A DNA stretch of 64,000 bases, from NCBI GenBank assembly GCA_937125225.1, contig CAKZLE010000014.1, forward strand, positions 1 through 64,000, written 5' to 3'. The position numbers and the translations under genes are program-made. This DNA is from an uncultured Spirochaetia bacterium. GTDB lineage: Bacteria > Spirochaetota > Spirochaetia > CAKZLE01. Positions 9,181 to 18,031 of the stretch are shown here, in pieces; position 1 is the first letter of the stretch; each line of letters begins with the position of its first letter. The notes under the pieces were generated by a model. It saw only the letters and a program-made list of their open reading frames with translations, was not told the DNA's origin and did no database searches.

Positions 9181-9216
9181 CTCGATGATTCACAACATAG
9201 ATCGAGACTTCTTTTT
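9181..9216 (+). terminator. Possible terminator after the sugar symporter
   Basis: Short inverted repeat CTCGAT (9181-9186) / ATCGAG (9201-9206) followed by ACTTCTTTTT. Modest strength. A second inverted repeat, TGACCCT (9234-9240) / AGGGTCA (9258-9264), lies further on in the leader of the next gene; it could be an operator or leader hairpin. Confidence 0.4.
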
Positions 9217-9313
9217 AGACAGACCTTTTCAGATGACCCTGTCGTATGACATGTCTGAGGGTCACTTCCTATGATATTCTGAGTTCACAGATCATAAAAA
9301 GGGAGAATCATAG

Positions 9314-9613
9314 ATGGCAACAGTTCATATAGGAGCAGAGTTGATAATAGCTCCAATCCATACACATGACACCTTCTATAGCGAGTATACTGCAGAACAC
9401 TTCAGCGAGAAGTTCAAGAAATATGGCTGTGTATGTGTTGAGGATGAGAGTTTTGCACTATTTCATAATGCTTCGATCCTAAATCGACAAGCCGCTACCC
9501 TACTGACTATCTCGAACTCACTTGTGAATCAGGAATCTATCGATTCAGCAGCGAGAGAGACCGGATTATCGACTATGATGCAGATCGCTTTGAAAACAGC
9601 TGTTTCATTATAG
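9314..9613 (+). CDS. Stand-alone C-terminal part of a DeoD-type purine nucleoside phosphorylase
   Basis: A 99-residue protein with an AGGGAGA ribosome site. Residues from about 40 on align without gaps, as I recall the family, to the last third of hexameric DeoD: VEDESFALF matches VEMEAAGIY, LLTISNSLV matches ICTVSDHIR, and TMMQIAL matches DMIKIAL. The segment APIHTHDTFY matches the strand leading to the DeoD S/DxFY region. The phosphate-binding N-terminal two thirds are absent, and the catalytic Asp (E. coli D204) reads Asn and the Met of EME reads Asp. It cannot be a normal phosphorylase. Either a relic that kept an open frame or a repurposed small protein; no N-terminal remnant is visible upstream. 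Confidence 0.65.
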   Translation: MATVHIGAELIIAPIHTHDTFYSEYTAEHFSEKFKKYGCVCVEDESFALFHNASILNRQAATLLTISNSLVNQESIDSAARETGLSTMMQIALKTAVSL

Positions 9614-9631
9614 GGACTCAGTCCTCAGACC

Positions 9632-9660
9632 TTGAGCAGGAGATAGAATAGATCTACAAT
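9632..9660 (+). promoter_or_regulatory. Promoter for leaderless U32 peptidase mRNA
   Basis: TTGAGC (9632-9637), 17-nt spacer, TACAAT (9655-9660), then 6 nt to the ATG at 9667. Transcription would start at or within one base of the start codon. Confidence 0.5.
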
Positions 9661-9666
9661 AGCGCC

Positions 9667-11826
9667 ATGGAACTCATGGCACCTGCAGGTGATCTTCAAT
9701 CAGCATACCAGGCATTGACTCATGGAGCCGATGCGATCTATCTCGGTCTCGGAGACTACTCTGCACGTAAATCTGCAAAGAACCTCTCTCTTGACGAACT
9801 ACGTAGAGTCATCCAGTTCGCTCATGAACAGGAGAAGTTCGTCTATCTCGCAATGAACACACTCATCAGAGAGAACGAACTCCCTGATCTCATCAGGCTC
9901 CTGCATCGTGTCGCTTTGACTGGTGTAGATGGAATCATCGTTCAGGACCTGGGATTAGCTCATATCATCCATACATATTTTCCTTCACTCGCTCTTCATG
10001 GATCGACACAGTTAGCAGTCCATAACATCAATGGGGTCAGATTCCTGCAAAAGCTCGGATTCTCAAGAGTCGTTCTGGCACGAGAACTCTCCTTTGAAGA
10101 GATCCGCACCATCAGAGAAGCCTGTCCTGATGTGGAGTTGAAGGTCTTCATTCATGGGGCCCTCTGCTATAGTATATCCGGGATGTGCCTCGCATCGGGA
10201 ATGATCCTAGGCAGGTCAGGGAACAGAGGTTCCTGTGGCCAGATCTGCAGGACCTGGTCTGAATTGGTATCTGAAGATTCAGATACTCCCAATGGGTATT
10301 TCTTCTCCATGAAGGATCTATCACTTGAAGAACAGGTTCTTAGACTCAGAGATATCGGTATCGAGGCTCTTAAGATAGAGGGACGGATGAAATCCCCCTC
10401 CTATGTCGCTGAGACTACCAGTCTCTATCGTTCCATCCTCGATGGAAAGCCCCACGACCCTTCAGCAAGTCGTCTTGCATTCTCAAGGACTGCAGAGACG
10501 GGTTGGTTCGGGAACTATCACAGACCCGACCGCACTGAAAAAGATGCTAAATTAGTATATTCACCCTTCTCTGGACATACTGGGATACCTGCAGGGAAGA
10601 TCATCTCACGAAAGGGAAATAGAGCGACTGTAAGGACTACAAGGGCTTTAGCTCTCAGAGATGGCCTACAGATCATTGCAGATGACCCTATCCATGAGGG
10701 AATGAAGGTAAGTAGTCCTTTCAGTATCACGACAATGCGATCGAAGAGGGGAGAGTCCATCACCGAGTGTCGAGCAAACACCGAGATACATATCATCATC
10801 GATGAGGAGTTCTCTGAAGGTGATACGCTCTACCAAGTCTCCACACATGATAGTGAACTGAAACAGATAAATCCTCTCTCCCTTCCCCTGTTTACCTATC
10901 CTCTCATGGTTACGATCATCCTCTTGGATGAGAAATTCATCATCTCCAGTAAGATAGGACCATTGGGATTCAGCTTCACATGGGAACAGGAGCTTACCTT
11001 GCTACCGGCAAGGGTTGAGAAACCTATCCTCCCTATCTTGGAAAAAGGTTTCTGTGTGACCGATAAGAGCCTACCGTTCTTCTCTTCACGCATAGAACTG
11101 ATCAATAACAGCCGCTTCAACGATCAGGGGATCTTCATCCCACCGAAGGTGATCAAACAACTGAGACGATCCTGGTATGAGGCATTATCAAAGACTTTTG
11201 AAAAGCACATCACCGAAAGGACTCAAAATATCCTATCTGAGAAGCCACAGATCATAGAGAGACAGCAGATATCACTTCCAAAAAGGTCCCTGCTGACTGC
11301 AGATGGCTATATCACTGATTCCCATATATTCCTTCCTCTCTCCCCAGTCCAGTTCCTGAAGGATTCCTTCTCTATGATCGATGAGAGGATCTCACAGCTT
11401 AAGAATACCCATCCTGAGAAACAGATCATCGTCGGGATAAGTAATATCGGACAGATTCCTTGGTATGAGCAGCAAGAGGGGTTGAGTTGTTTTATCGATT
11501 ATTATCTCTACTGTGTCAATTCACAGGCTATACAGCTCATCGCTGATAATCTGCATGATTGTATCGGAGCCTTCTACTGGATAGAGGATGATCAAAGACC
11601 AATACCTTCAGGATCCCATGAGTGGGGCATCCCATTATATTATATAGATGAAGATTTCGATCCACCGATCTTCATCACGAGAACCTGCTTCAGAAAGGAC
11701 AGTCTCTCAAAGAGTTGTTCAGACTGTAAGATCAGGTCCTATGAGTATGAACTCAAACAGACTGGCAGAGATTATCAGGTTATCGTGAAAGATTGTATGA
11801 GCTATGTCTATGTGAAAAGCCCATAG
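9667..11826 (+). CDS. U32 family peptidase (collagenase-like)
   Basis: A 719-residue protein. It begins MELMAPAGDLQSAYQAL, the classic U32 start, continues through GADAIYLGLGDYSAR, and carries the Cys-rich core of the family (HGALCYSISGMCLASGMILGRSGNRGSCGQICR, split by me as HGALCYSISGMC and GNRGSCGQICR) and LKIEGRMKSPSYV. The C-terminal half (about 390-719) is the longer YhbU/DUF3656-like extension and ends with CSDCKIR. U32 proteins include proteases and the RlhA/TrhP RNA-hydroxylation proteins; which applies is open. The ATG has no ribosome site; a promoter ends 6 nt before it. Confidence 0.82.
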   Translation: MELMAPAGDLQSAYQALTHGADAIYLGLGDYSARKSAKNLSLDELRRVIQFAHEQEKFVYLAMNTLIRENELPDLIRLLHRVALTGVDGIIVQDLGLAHIIHTYFPSLALHGSTQLAVHNINGVRFLQKLGFSRVVLARELSFEEIRTIREACPDVELKVFIHGALCYSISGMCLASGMILGRSGNRGSCGQICRTWSELVSEDSDTPNGYFFSMKDLSLEEQVLRLRDIGIEALKIEGRMKSPSYVAETTSLYRSILDGKPHDPSASRLAFSRTAETGWFGNYHRPDRTEKDAKLVYSPFSGHTGIPAGKIISRKGNRATVRTTRALALRDGLQIIADDPIHEGMKVSSPFSITTMRSKRGESITECRANTEIHIIIDEEFSEGDTLYQVSTHDSELKQINPLSLPLFTYPLMVTIILLDEKFIISSKIGPLGFSFTWEQELTLLPARVEKPILPILEKGFCVTDKSLPFFSSRIELINNSRFNDQGIFIPPKVIKQLRRSWYEALSKTFEKHITERTQNILSEKPQIIERQQISLPKRSLLTADGYITDSHIFLPLSPVQFLKDSFSMIDERISQLKNTHPEKQIIVGISNIGQIPWYEQQEGLSCFIDYYLYCVNSQAIQLIADNLHDCIGAFYWIEDDQRPIPSGSHEWGIPLYYIDEDFDPPIFITRTCFRKDSLSKSCSDCKIRSYEYELKQTGRDYQVIVKDCMSYVYVKSP

Positions 11827-12824
11827 ACAGGTGTTCCACAGGAGGTACAACTCCCCTCTTTCATCGTTCTTGCTACATCATAACGAGCTTCACCTCGGTA
11901 ACTATGACTATTGATCAGAGTCGCTCCACAAACAGGACAGATGGTCTTCTCATGTTTCAGGTTGATACTGTTCCCTGCATAGATATGGGGGATGGGAGAA
12001 TCCTTTACTGCCTCTAGTATCCTGGCAAGAAAGACCTCAGAGGTAGCTGCCCTATCCTCCATTCGATAATGGGGGAAGAATCTGGAAAGATGCCAAACCT
12101 CAACCCCTGACTCATGCAGTCTTTGTCCAAGTTCCCTGATACCCTCGACAGTATGAATCCCCTCGATGATCATGGTGGTAACCTCAAGAACGGATCTAGG
12201 ATCCTTTGCGATTCGCTCTATCGAACTCAATACGGGAGATAGACTTCCCTTACATACACTTTTATAGAACTGATCATCACCCTTCACATCTACATTGAAC
12301 CCATCGATATGAGGAAGTACTCTCTCCAACGATGTTGGGGAAAACGAACCGTTAGTCACCATGAGATTATAACCACCAGCCTTTTTCACATACCTAGCAG
12401 TATCGATCATATAGTCCTGCCACACGATCGGATCCGAATAGGTATAACACATGATGTTAAGATTCTTCTGTCTCATGATCTCAACGATCCGCTCAGGTGA
12501 TATCTCGGGTACGGATCTCAGTCCTGCTGCGTGTTCATAATCCGGTGAGTAGAAACCATCAGGCTGAGATACTTCAGAGTTCTGACAGAAATCACAACGG
12601 AAATTACATCCGTACAATGAGATAGACAGGGTCTTCTCTCCTGGGAAGATGTGAAAGAAGGGCTTCTTCTCTACAGGATCCACAGCAGCAGTGAGTACTC
12701 GTCCATAACCGATCGTCTGAAGTCTTCCCTCTTTATGTTCCCGGGCGCCACAGGCCCCTCTGCTCCCTTCGGGGATACTGCACATCCTGTAACAGAAGTC
12801 ACAGTTCAATATATCATTTATCAT
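11808..12824 (-). CDS. amrS: AmmeMemoRadiSam system radical SAM enzyme
   Basis: A 338-residue radical SAM protein of the PflA-like AmrS family. The 4Fe-4S binding motif is CNFRCDFC (C73, C77, C80). The N-terminus has a further Cys cluster (C8, C11, C15, C25), and the C-terminus a CPVC...CTSC pair, both usual for AmrS. The reaction is unknown. It is the last gene of a tight three-gene run with the AMMECR1 and MEMO proteins (3-nt gap to the former), which defines the AmmeMemoRadiSam system. The 3' end overlaps that of the U32 peptidase by 19 nt. Confidence 0.93.
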   Translation of the reverse strand: MINDILNCDFCYRMCSIPEGSRGACGAREHKEGRLQTIGYGRVLTAAVDPVEKKPFFHIFPGEKTLSISLYGCNFRCDFCQNSEVSQPDGFYSPDYEHAAGLRSVPEISPERIVEIMRQKNLNIMCYTYSDPIVWQDYMIDTARYVKKAGGYNLMVTNGSFSPTSLERVLPHIDGFNVDVKGDDQFYKSVCKGSLSPVLSSIERIAKDPRSVLEVTTMIIEGIHTVEGIRELGQRLHESGVEVWHLSRFFPHYRMEDRAATSEVFLARILEAVKDSPIPHIYAGNSINLKHEKTICPVCGATLINSHSYRGEARYDVARTMKEGSCTSCGTPVYGLFT

Positions 12825-12827
12825 GTA

Positions 12828-13412
12828 TTACTCTTCTTCGCTGAAGATCTCAGCCTGAAATATAGTGAAGAAACAATCTGGATCTTTCCAGGTATCTTCA
12901 GGGAGACCAGCTTTGAGAGAAAGGTGTTGAAGCATAGTAGCTTTATCCCAGCCCTCCTCGGTCGCTACCTGAGGAAGGAATACTGCAACTCGCCCCTGAT
13001 AGTTGAGAATCACACCATCCTGTCCAAGTACGATGTCATCAGTAGACAGAGCCCTTTCTGGTGGGGTGAGAACCGATATCTCGATAGTGATCCAGGAGAG
13101 TTCGTCCTCGGTCACTGGATTGAATCTTGGATCATTGAAGGCAGCTTCGGAAGAGAATCTCTTGACTCCCTCATATAAGGACTCTCTCCCGATGATCGAA
13201 CCGATACAACCTCGGAGTCCTTCTCCTACTACGGGGTCAGAGATCTTCAAAGTGACGAATACCCCACAATGATCGAAGAGTTCAGGATATCTTCGATAGA
13301 CTAGTTCAGAAGAGAGAATCTTCTTCTCACAGGAACCATCATCTATGAGACTACACTCGATCATATCTCTTGCTGTCTTGAGTAGCAGATTCTTCACATC
13401 TTCTTGTAACAT
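12828..13412 (-). CDS. amrA: AmmeMemoRadiSam system protein A (AMMECR1 family)
   Basis: A 194-residue AMMECR1-domain protein. The conserved LRGCIGSI hexapeptide region (about 69-77) is present, as is the DPRFNPVTEDEL segment typical of the family; the C-terminal half includes VFLPQVATEEGWDK. Human AMMECR1 is linked to a developmental disorder; the biochemical role in bacteria is unknown. GAGG lies 5 nt or so before the ATG. It sits between the radical SAM and MEMO genes, 21 nt after the latter. Confidence 0.92.
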   Translation of the reverse strand: MLQEDVKNLLLKTARDMIECSLIDDGSCEKKILSSELVYRRYPELFDHCGVFVTLKISDPVVGEGLRGCIGSIIGRESLYEGVKRFSSEAAFNDPRFNPVTEDELSWITIEISVLTPPERALSTDDIVLGQDGVILNYQGRVAVFLPQVATEEGWDKATMLQHLSLKAGLPEDTWKDPDCFFTIFQAEIFSEEE

Positions 13413-13433
13413 AATAACCTCACCATAGGTGTA

Positions 13434-14330
13434 TCACTCCCAGAATACGGAGCAGTACGATACGAAATCAGAAAGGGGATTCTTGTTCAATTCATTTGAA
13501 GTGTAATAGTCCACAACAACCCCTGTCAACTTCATTTTTCGAGATATTGCAGAAACTAACAAAGCAGGAGCAAAACCACAGATAGTCGGATGCTCTTCAT
13601 CGAACCTTCTGAGGAGCTCTTCGATCGATCCCTCTGCAAAACCTCTCGCATAGGATCTGTCATATTCTTCGACGGAACTCATGATCGATCTGATATCCTC
13701 TGAACCATAGGGGGTGAAACCGAAACGTGTCCCATAATGGGTAAAATCTGAACTAGCTATGATCACGGTCTTTCCCTCAGCTATCCGTTCTCTTCCAAGA
13801 TTATCCAAAGTCATCTGAGCGATCTCATTGACCTGTTCTAAGGTCTTCACTGAGGATACGAGCATAATTGATACAGAGATCTCCCTTTGGCGCTTCTCAG
13901 AGAGATAGGAGATGAACGGAAGGACCATCTCTACAGCATGTTCATCTTTTACCGCACGCACATTACATTCTCTCATCGTCTTCGGGATCCCCTCACAGAT
14001 AGACCTGTAGGGAATCTGGGCTAGTGGAGTCTCAAGCGTATCGAAATCTGCCGTGGTGATCTTATCTGGCGTCAAGTAGGTATAATGTGATGGTGATATA
14101 ATACAGACATTATCTGTATTCTCAGGTAGATTGTTGAAGAATCTTGCGATAGAACGTCCTGAATAGTAGAGCCCGGCATGAGGTAATACCGCCATCCTCA
14201 CATTGTAGGAATCGACATCTGCAGATGAATAGGAAAGATATTTCCCTATCTCAGATCTCAGGTCCTCCGGCTCTCCGGCGTACCATGCTCCTGCATATCT
14301 CGCTTTTCGGCAAAGACTCTCATTATGCAT
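13434..14330 (-). CDS. amrB: AmmeMemoRadiSam system protein B (MEMO1 family)
   Basis: A 298-residue MEMO-like protein, related in fold to extradiol dioxygenases. Candidate metal ligands are visible in PHAGLYYSG, SPSHYTY and SSDFTHYG, with a Cys in HPTICGFAP. Human MEMO1 binds copper or iron, and bacterial function is unknown. It has a strong GGAGGTGG ribosome site and is the first gene of the amrB-amrA-amrS operon. Confidence 0.92.
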   Translation of the reverse strand: MHNESLCRKARYAGAWYAGEPEDLRSEIGKYLSYSSADVDSYNVRMAVLPHAGLYYSGRSIARFFNNLPENTDNVCIISPSHYTYLTPDKITTADFDTLETPLAQIPYRSICEGIPKTMRECNVRAVKDEHAVEMVLPFISYLSEKRQREISVSIMLVSSVKTLEQVNEIAQMTLDNLGRERIAEGKTVIIASSDFTHYGTRFGFTPYGSEDIRSIMSSVEEYDRSYARGFAEGSIEELLRRFDEEHPTICGFAPALLVSAISRKMKLTGVVVDYYTSNELNKNPLSDFVSYCSVFWE

Positions 14331-14403
14331 ATGACCACCTCCATACTCTCTTCACTCAGTATACAATACCGAACTTCAATTGGTAAGAGATGGTCTTCAT
14401 TTT

Positions 14404-15312
14404 CTATGAGTTTACCATTTCTCTAGCAGCCAACTCTTCATAAACCATCGTATTTGCAGGAACTGACAATCCCAACTCTCTAGCCTTCTCCAATACCGTT
14501 CCTGCAAATAGTCCGAGTTCGCTCTTTCTTCCAGCCTCGAAGTCCTGGTACATCGATGGTTTTCCCAAGGGATTGAGAGTCATCAACAGTACGACCCACC
14601 TATCGAAATCAAGAGTACTCAGAGGATGTTCTGTGAACTGTGATAGGGTTATGACCTCTTCCATGAGATCTTTCATCAGATCGAAGGATTCACCTCCCTT
14701 CTGAAACTCTCCGAAAGATCTCTCAAGATATGCAGAGGCTTGATTGATACCTACGTTGACCATGAACTTCCACCACAGTTCATATATCATATCATCTGCG
14801 ACAACGGCATTCACCCCCGCAGCACAGAGATACCTCTCGATCTCTGATACTCTCTCAGTGAGATCTTCTCTATCATTCTCTATCTCTCCGAAGACGACTC
14901 GTCCCATCAGAGTGTAGTGGATACTGTTATTCAGACGAAGTGCATCCTGTCCGACCGTGAAGGAATAGAGAACATGCTCAGACCCATACCTCTCGATCAG
15001 GATCTCTTCAGTCACCAATCCATTGAGAAGTGATAGGATCTGAGTATGTTCTCCAATGAGTTTATCCACCACAGGCAGGATCTCATGGAATTGGTTGAAC
15101 TTGACTGCGATGATCACCAGATCATAGGTATGGTCACCAGATTCGACAGCAGGGATCCACCTCTTCTCATTGATCACAAACCCTTCAGAAGAATAGCGTT
15201 TAGCACGTTCACCTGTAGCTATGATCCTTACCGAATCATAGGTTCGAGAAAGTAGTTCACCTAAAGAGGCCCCTATAGCTCCAGCACCGATTATCGCACA
15301 ATCTTCAATCAT
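14404..15312 (-). CDS. panE: 2-dehydropantoate 2-reductase family protein
   Basis: A 302-residue ketopantoate reductase-like enzyme: N-terminal Rossmann motif IIGAGAIGASLGELL (about 7-21), the VKFNQ segment that corresponds to the VKxxQ substrate/NADPH region, and the C-terminal helical domain with WWKFMVNVGINQASA (K and N catalytic in the family). It would reduce 2-dehydropantoate to pantoate for CoA. No other pantothenate genes are near, so a related 2-oxo substrate is possible. Starts 4 nt after the MATE stop; likely one operon. Confidence 0.82.
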   Translation of the reverse strand: MIEDCAIIGAGAIGASLGELLSRTYDSVRIIATGERAKRYSSEGFVINEKRWIPAVESGDHTYDLVIIAVKFNQFHEILPVVDKLIGEHTQILSLLNGLVTEEILIERYGSEHVLYSFTVGQDALRLNNSIHYTLMGRVVFGEIENDREDLTERVSEIERYLCAAGVNAVVADDMIYELWWKFMVNVGINQASAYLERSFGEFQKGGESFDLMKDLMEEVITLSQFTEHPLSTLDFDRWVVLLMTLNPLGKPSMYQDFEAGRKSELGLFAGTVLEKARELGLSVPANTMVYEELAAREMVNS

Positions 15313-15316
15313 TGAT

Positions 15317-16678
15317 TCATACCCTCTTCTTGATCCAGGTACCCCGCCTATAGGAGTGATAGAGAACTATCCCCTCAGCGATCTCACTCAACCAGAACGA
15401 GATCCAGATAAAGGCTAGAGGAGCCTGGAATATATATATGGTTATTGCGACATAGGGGATCATGATCACCCATTTCCCAATGATACAACTATAGAAGAAG
15501 GGGATATTATGACCTGCCCCAGAGAGAGAAGAGGCTATTCCGAAACTGAACGCAGCAACGATCAGTGAAGGAGCCACGATCCTCATCATGAGGATACCCT
15601 CCTGCATATTTGACAGATCGGTCAAAAACAGCCCGAGGATATCTTCTGCACATATCACTATAACAAGAGAGAAGACTGTAGCTATGACCATTCCCAATAG
15701 AGCGGAATAGCGGGCAGTGGATTTTGCCCTGTCCACCTGTTCAGCTCCCAGATTTTGTCCAGCGATAGTCCCTGAACCCATGAGGATACCTAACAGGGGC
15801 ATCATCATAAATGAATAGATCCTTGTCCCCACTCCAATGAGTGCTATAGCAGCCACTCCATAGATTCCGACCATCCGAATCAGAAGACTGTTCGCAGCGT
15901 TCCTGAAGAGCATCTCCATTCCGGAGGGAAGACCTATCGTCAGGAGTTTCTTATCGATCTCTCTATCAAGAACGAATAACCCTCGAATAGATATCTTGAT
16001 CCTCTTCGTTCCTTTGAACAGTATGACCAGTCCAATGATAAAAGAGAGGCTGAAGGAGATATTCGTAGCCATTGCAGCTCCATAGAGCCCCATACCGAGG
16101 CCGGGTATAGATGTCCCTGGAATCTGATCGAACATCATCACCGGATCGAGGATGATATTCAAGATCGCTGACCCGATGAGTAAATACATCGGAGTCTTAG
16201 CATCTCCGGTACAACGGAAGATCGTATTCACACTGAAAGATGAGAAGAATATTGGGATGAACAGCACTCGCGGTCTACCATAGGCAACCGCTTGTTCGAT
16301 GACTAACGCATCATTGGTGAATAGTCGCAATAGGGGGATAAGAAGAATCCAGAGAATCGAGGCAGCTAGAATAGCTACCGAGAACTTGAAGGTGAGTGTC
16401 TGTTCAGCTGCCTTCTTCGTCCGCTCTTTGTTTCCGGCTCCAAAACTCTGAGAGATAAGAGAGACAGAACTGATCCCAATGATCGAGTTCACAACCTCGA
16501 AGAGCCAGAATAGAGATACGAAGATCGTAACAGAGGCTACAGCTGAATAGGATATCCTACCGATCCATATCATATCCACGATATCATAGAGAGCCTGAAA
16601 GAGTAGACCCGACATCGTTGGAAGAGACATACGGAGAATATGTTTAGGGATAGAACCCTTAGTAAGATCTTGTGACAC
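15317..16678 (-). CDS. MATE family multidrug/Na+ efflux transporter
   Basis: A 453-residue, 12-helix protein with duplicated MatE domains. The N-terminal GSIPKHILRMSLPTM, the GNKERTKKAAEQTL loop and the second-half GQNLGAEQVDRAKSTARYS loop are typical. It exports cationic or other compounds in exchange for Na+ or H+; substrate unknown. GAAGGA precedes the ATG. Encoded directly upstream of panE and separated from asd by that gene's terminator. Confidence 0.88.
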   Translation of the reverse strand: MSQDLTKGSIPKHILRMSLPTMSGLLFQALYDIVDMIWIGRISYSAVASVTIFVSLFWLFEVVNSIIGISSVSLISQSFGAGNKERTKKAAEQTLTFKFSVAILAASILWILLIPLLRLFTNDALVIEQAVAYGRPRVLFIPIFFSSFSVNTIFRCTGDAKTPMYLLIGSAILNIILDPVMMFDQIPGTSIPGLGMGLYGAAMATNISFSLSFIIGLVILFKGTKRIKISIRGLFVLDREIDKKLLTIGLPSGMEMLFRNAANSLLIRMVGIYGVAAIALIGVGTRIYSFMMMPLLGILMGSGTIAGQNLGAEQVDRAKSTARYSALLGMVIATVFSLVIVICAEDILGLFLTDLSNMQEGILMMRIVAPSLIVAAFSFGIASSLSGAGHNIPFFYSCIIGKWVIMIPYVAITIYIFQAPLAFIWISFWLSEIAEGIVLYHSYRRGTWIKKRV

Positions 16679-16718
16679 ATCGAATCCTTCATGAACCTAG
16701 TTAGAATTTAGTTATACA

Positions 16719-16773
16719 CAAAAAAGCAGCTGTCTGTCACCAACCTGTCAGGTCGATTAAGAATCAGCTGCTT
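16719..16773 (-). terminator. Terminator of asd
   Basis: Inverted repeat AAGCAGCTG (16724-16732) / CAGCTGCTT (16765-16773) with an internal small hairpin (CCTGACAGG on the minus strand), followed on that strand by TTTTTTG. Located 33 nt beyond the asd stop. Confidence 0.75.
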
Positions 16774-16805
16774 CTCATCTTAAGAGATATTTTGGATCAG
16801 GGTTT

Positions 16806-17825
16806 CTATTTCAGACCGTACAATTTAACAAAGGCCTCTGCATTCTGGATCGAACCACCTGCAGCACCTTTGACGACATTATTGACCATCAGAGTAAAAC
16901 CGATCTTATTATTCTTTTTCTTCAACCTACCGGTGTAAACAACCATACCTTTTGGAGTTCCCCAGAAAGCATATTTTGGTTGAGGGAAAGTGTTATCAGC
17001 ATCAAAAACGACTGGTTTTACTGGAGAAGAGGGAAGACCTGATTCCTCGATGACAAACTCATCCCAATCTCTGATAATATCTTCTACCTCGACCTCATCT
17101 TCAAAAGTCAACCAAACAGATTCCAGGTGGCCGAACATAACCGGTACTCGAACACAATATGCATATACTTCAGGAGTGATTTCAAGAATCTTTCTGATCT
17201 CTGCCTCCATCTTCTCCTCTTCACCGCCAATGAAAGGGATCACATTATCAGTGATATCGAAAGAAGAGAGTCCTGGATATCCTGCGCCACTGACTGACTG
17301 ATAGGTTGAGACTGAGATCTCTTTGATACCATGTTTCTTCAAGGGAGCCAGAGCAATAGCGAGACCTGTAGTCGAACAGTTCGCATTTGTCACTACAAAG
17401 CCTGATTCAGGGTAACCCTGATCCTTGATCATATCCAATGAACTGAAGTTCGCTTCAGGTATCATGATAGGTACATTCTTCTCATATCTCATTGCACCAG
17501 CATTAGAGAATACATAGAACCCATGATCTCTAAGTTCCGGTTCAGCAGTCTTAGCCACATCTGCAGGCATTGCTGAGAAGACGATCTGTACACCAGCGTC
17601 CTTCATTGCATCAAGATCATAGCCTTTGATCTCAAGTGGTTTGATCTTCTCTGGGATCTCAAAAGGGATTACCCAGTGAACAGAACTTCCGTATCTTTGA
17701 CCGATTCGAGCTGCAGAAGCTGTAATATATTCTACATCGAACCATGGATGGTCTGAGAGCATCCACATGAACACCTGTCCTACTGCGCCTGTTGCACCAA
17801 TAATCGCAACTTTAATTTTTTCCAT
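16806..17825 (-). CDS. asd: Aspartate-semialdehyde dehydrogenase
   Basis: A 339-residue enzyme making L-aspartate 4-semialdehyde from aspartyl phosphate with NADPH, the branch point to lysine/diaminopimelate, threonine and methionine. It has the nucleotide-binding IIGATGAVGQVF at the N-terminus and the active-site NANCSTTGLA (catalytic Cys). The frame is open to 17849, but GAGGAGG lies 6 nt before the ATG at 17825, so the shorter start is used. A plausible promoter (TTGCCT, 17 nt, TATATA) sits in the 206-nt divergent gap to the DUF763 gene. Confidence 0.93.
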   Translation of the reverse strand: MEKIKVAIIGATGAVGQVFMWMLSDHPWFDVEYITASAARIGQRYGSSVHWVIPFEIPEKIKPLEIKGYDLDAMKDAGVQIVFSAMPADVAKTAEPELRDHGFYVFSNAGAMRYEKNVPIMIPEANFSSLDMIKDQGYPESGFVVTNANCSTTGLAIALAPLKKHGIKEISVSTYQSVSGAGYPGLSSFDITDNVIPFIGGEEEKMEAEIRKILEITPEVYAYCVRVPVMFGHLESVWLTFEDEVEVEDIIRDWDEFVIEESGLPSSPVKPVVFDADNTFPQPKYAFWGTPKGMVVYTGRLKKKNNKIGFTLMVNNVVKGAAGGSIQNAEAFVKLYGLK

Positions 17826-17944
17826 GGTGTCCTCCTCATATTTATTCAAATGTTTTCATATTTTCTCGTATATTTATACGATTTATATACAATATTCTTC
17901 AAGAAAAGGCAAGTAACTTTTTCTTTGTGTTTCTATAGTAACAG

Positions 17945-17973
17945 TATGTTATTTTAATTACAATATGTTATTT
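17945..17973. repeat. Short direct repeat in the asd / DUF763 divergent gap
   Basis: TATGTTATTT occurs at 17945-17954 and again at 17964-17973, within an A/T-rich stretch about 25-50 nt upstream of the -35 box of the DUF763 promoter. Possible activator sites or an UP-like element. Confidence 0.35.
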
Positions 17974-17996
17974 AAAATAATTGGAGAAAAATGCCC

Positions 17997-18025
17997 TTTT
18001 CAATTATCATCCTCACTGCTATACT
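17997..18025 (+). promoter_or_regulatory. Promoter for leaderless DUF763 mRNA
   Basis: TTTTCA (17997-18002), 17-nt spacer, TATACT (18020-18025), then 6 nt to the ATG at 18032. No ribosome site is present before the ATG. Confidence 0.5.
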
Positions 18026-18031
18026 TAACAT

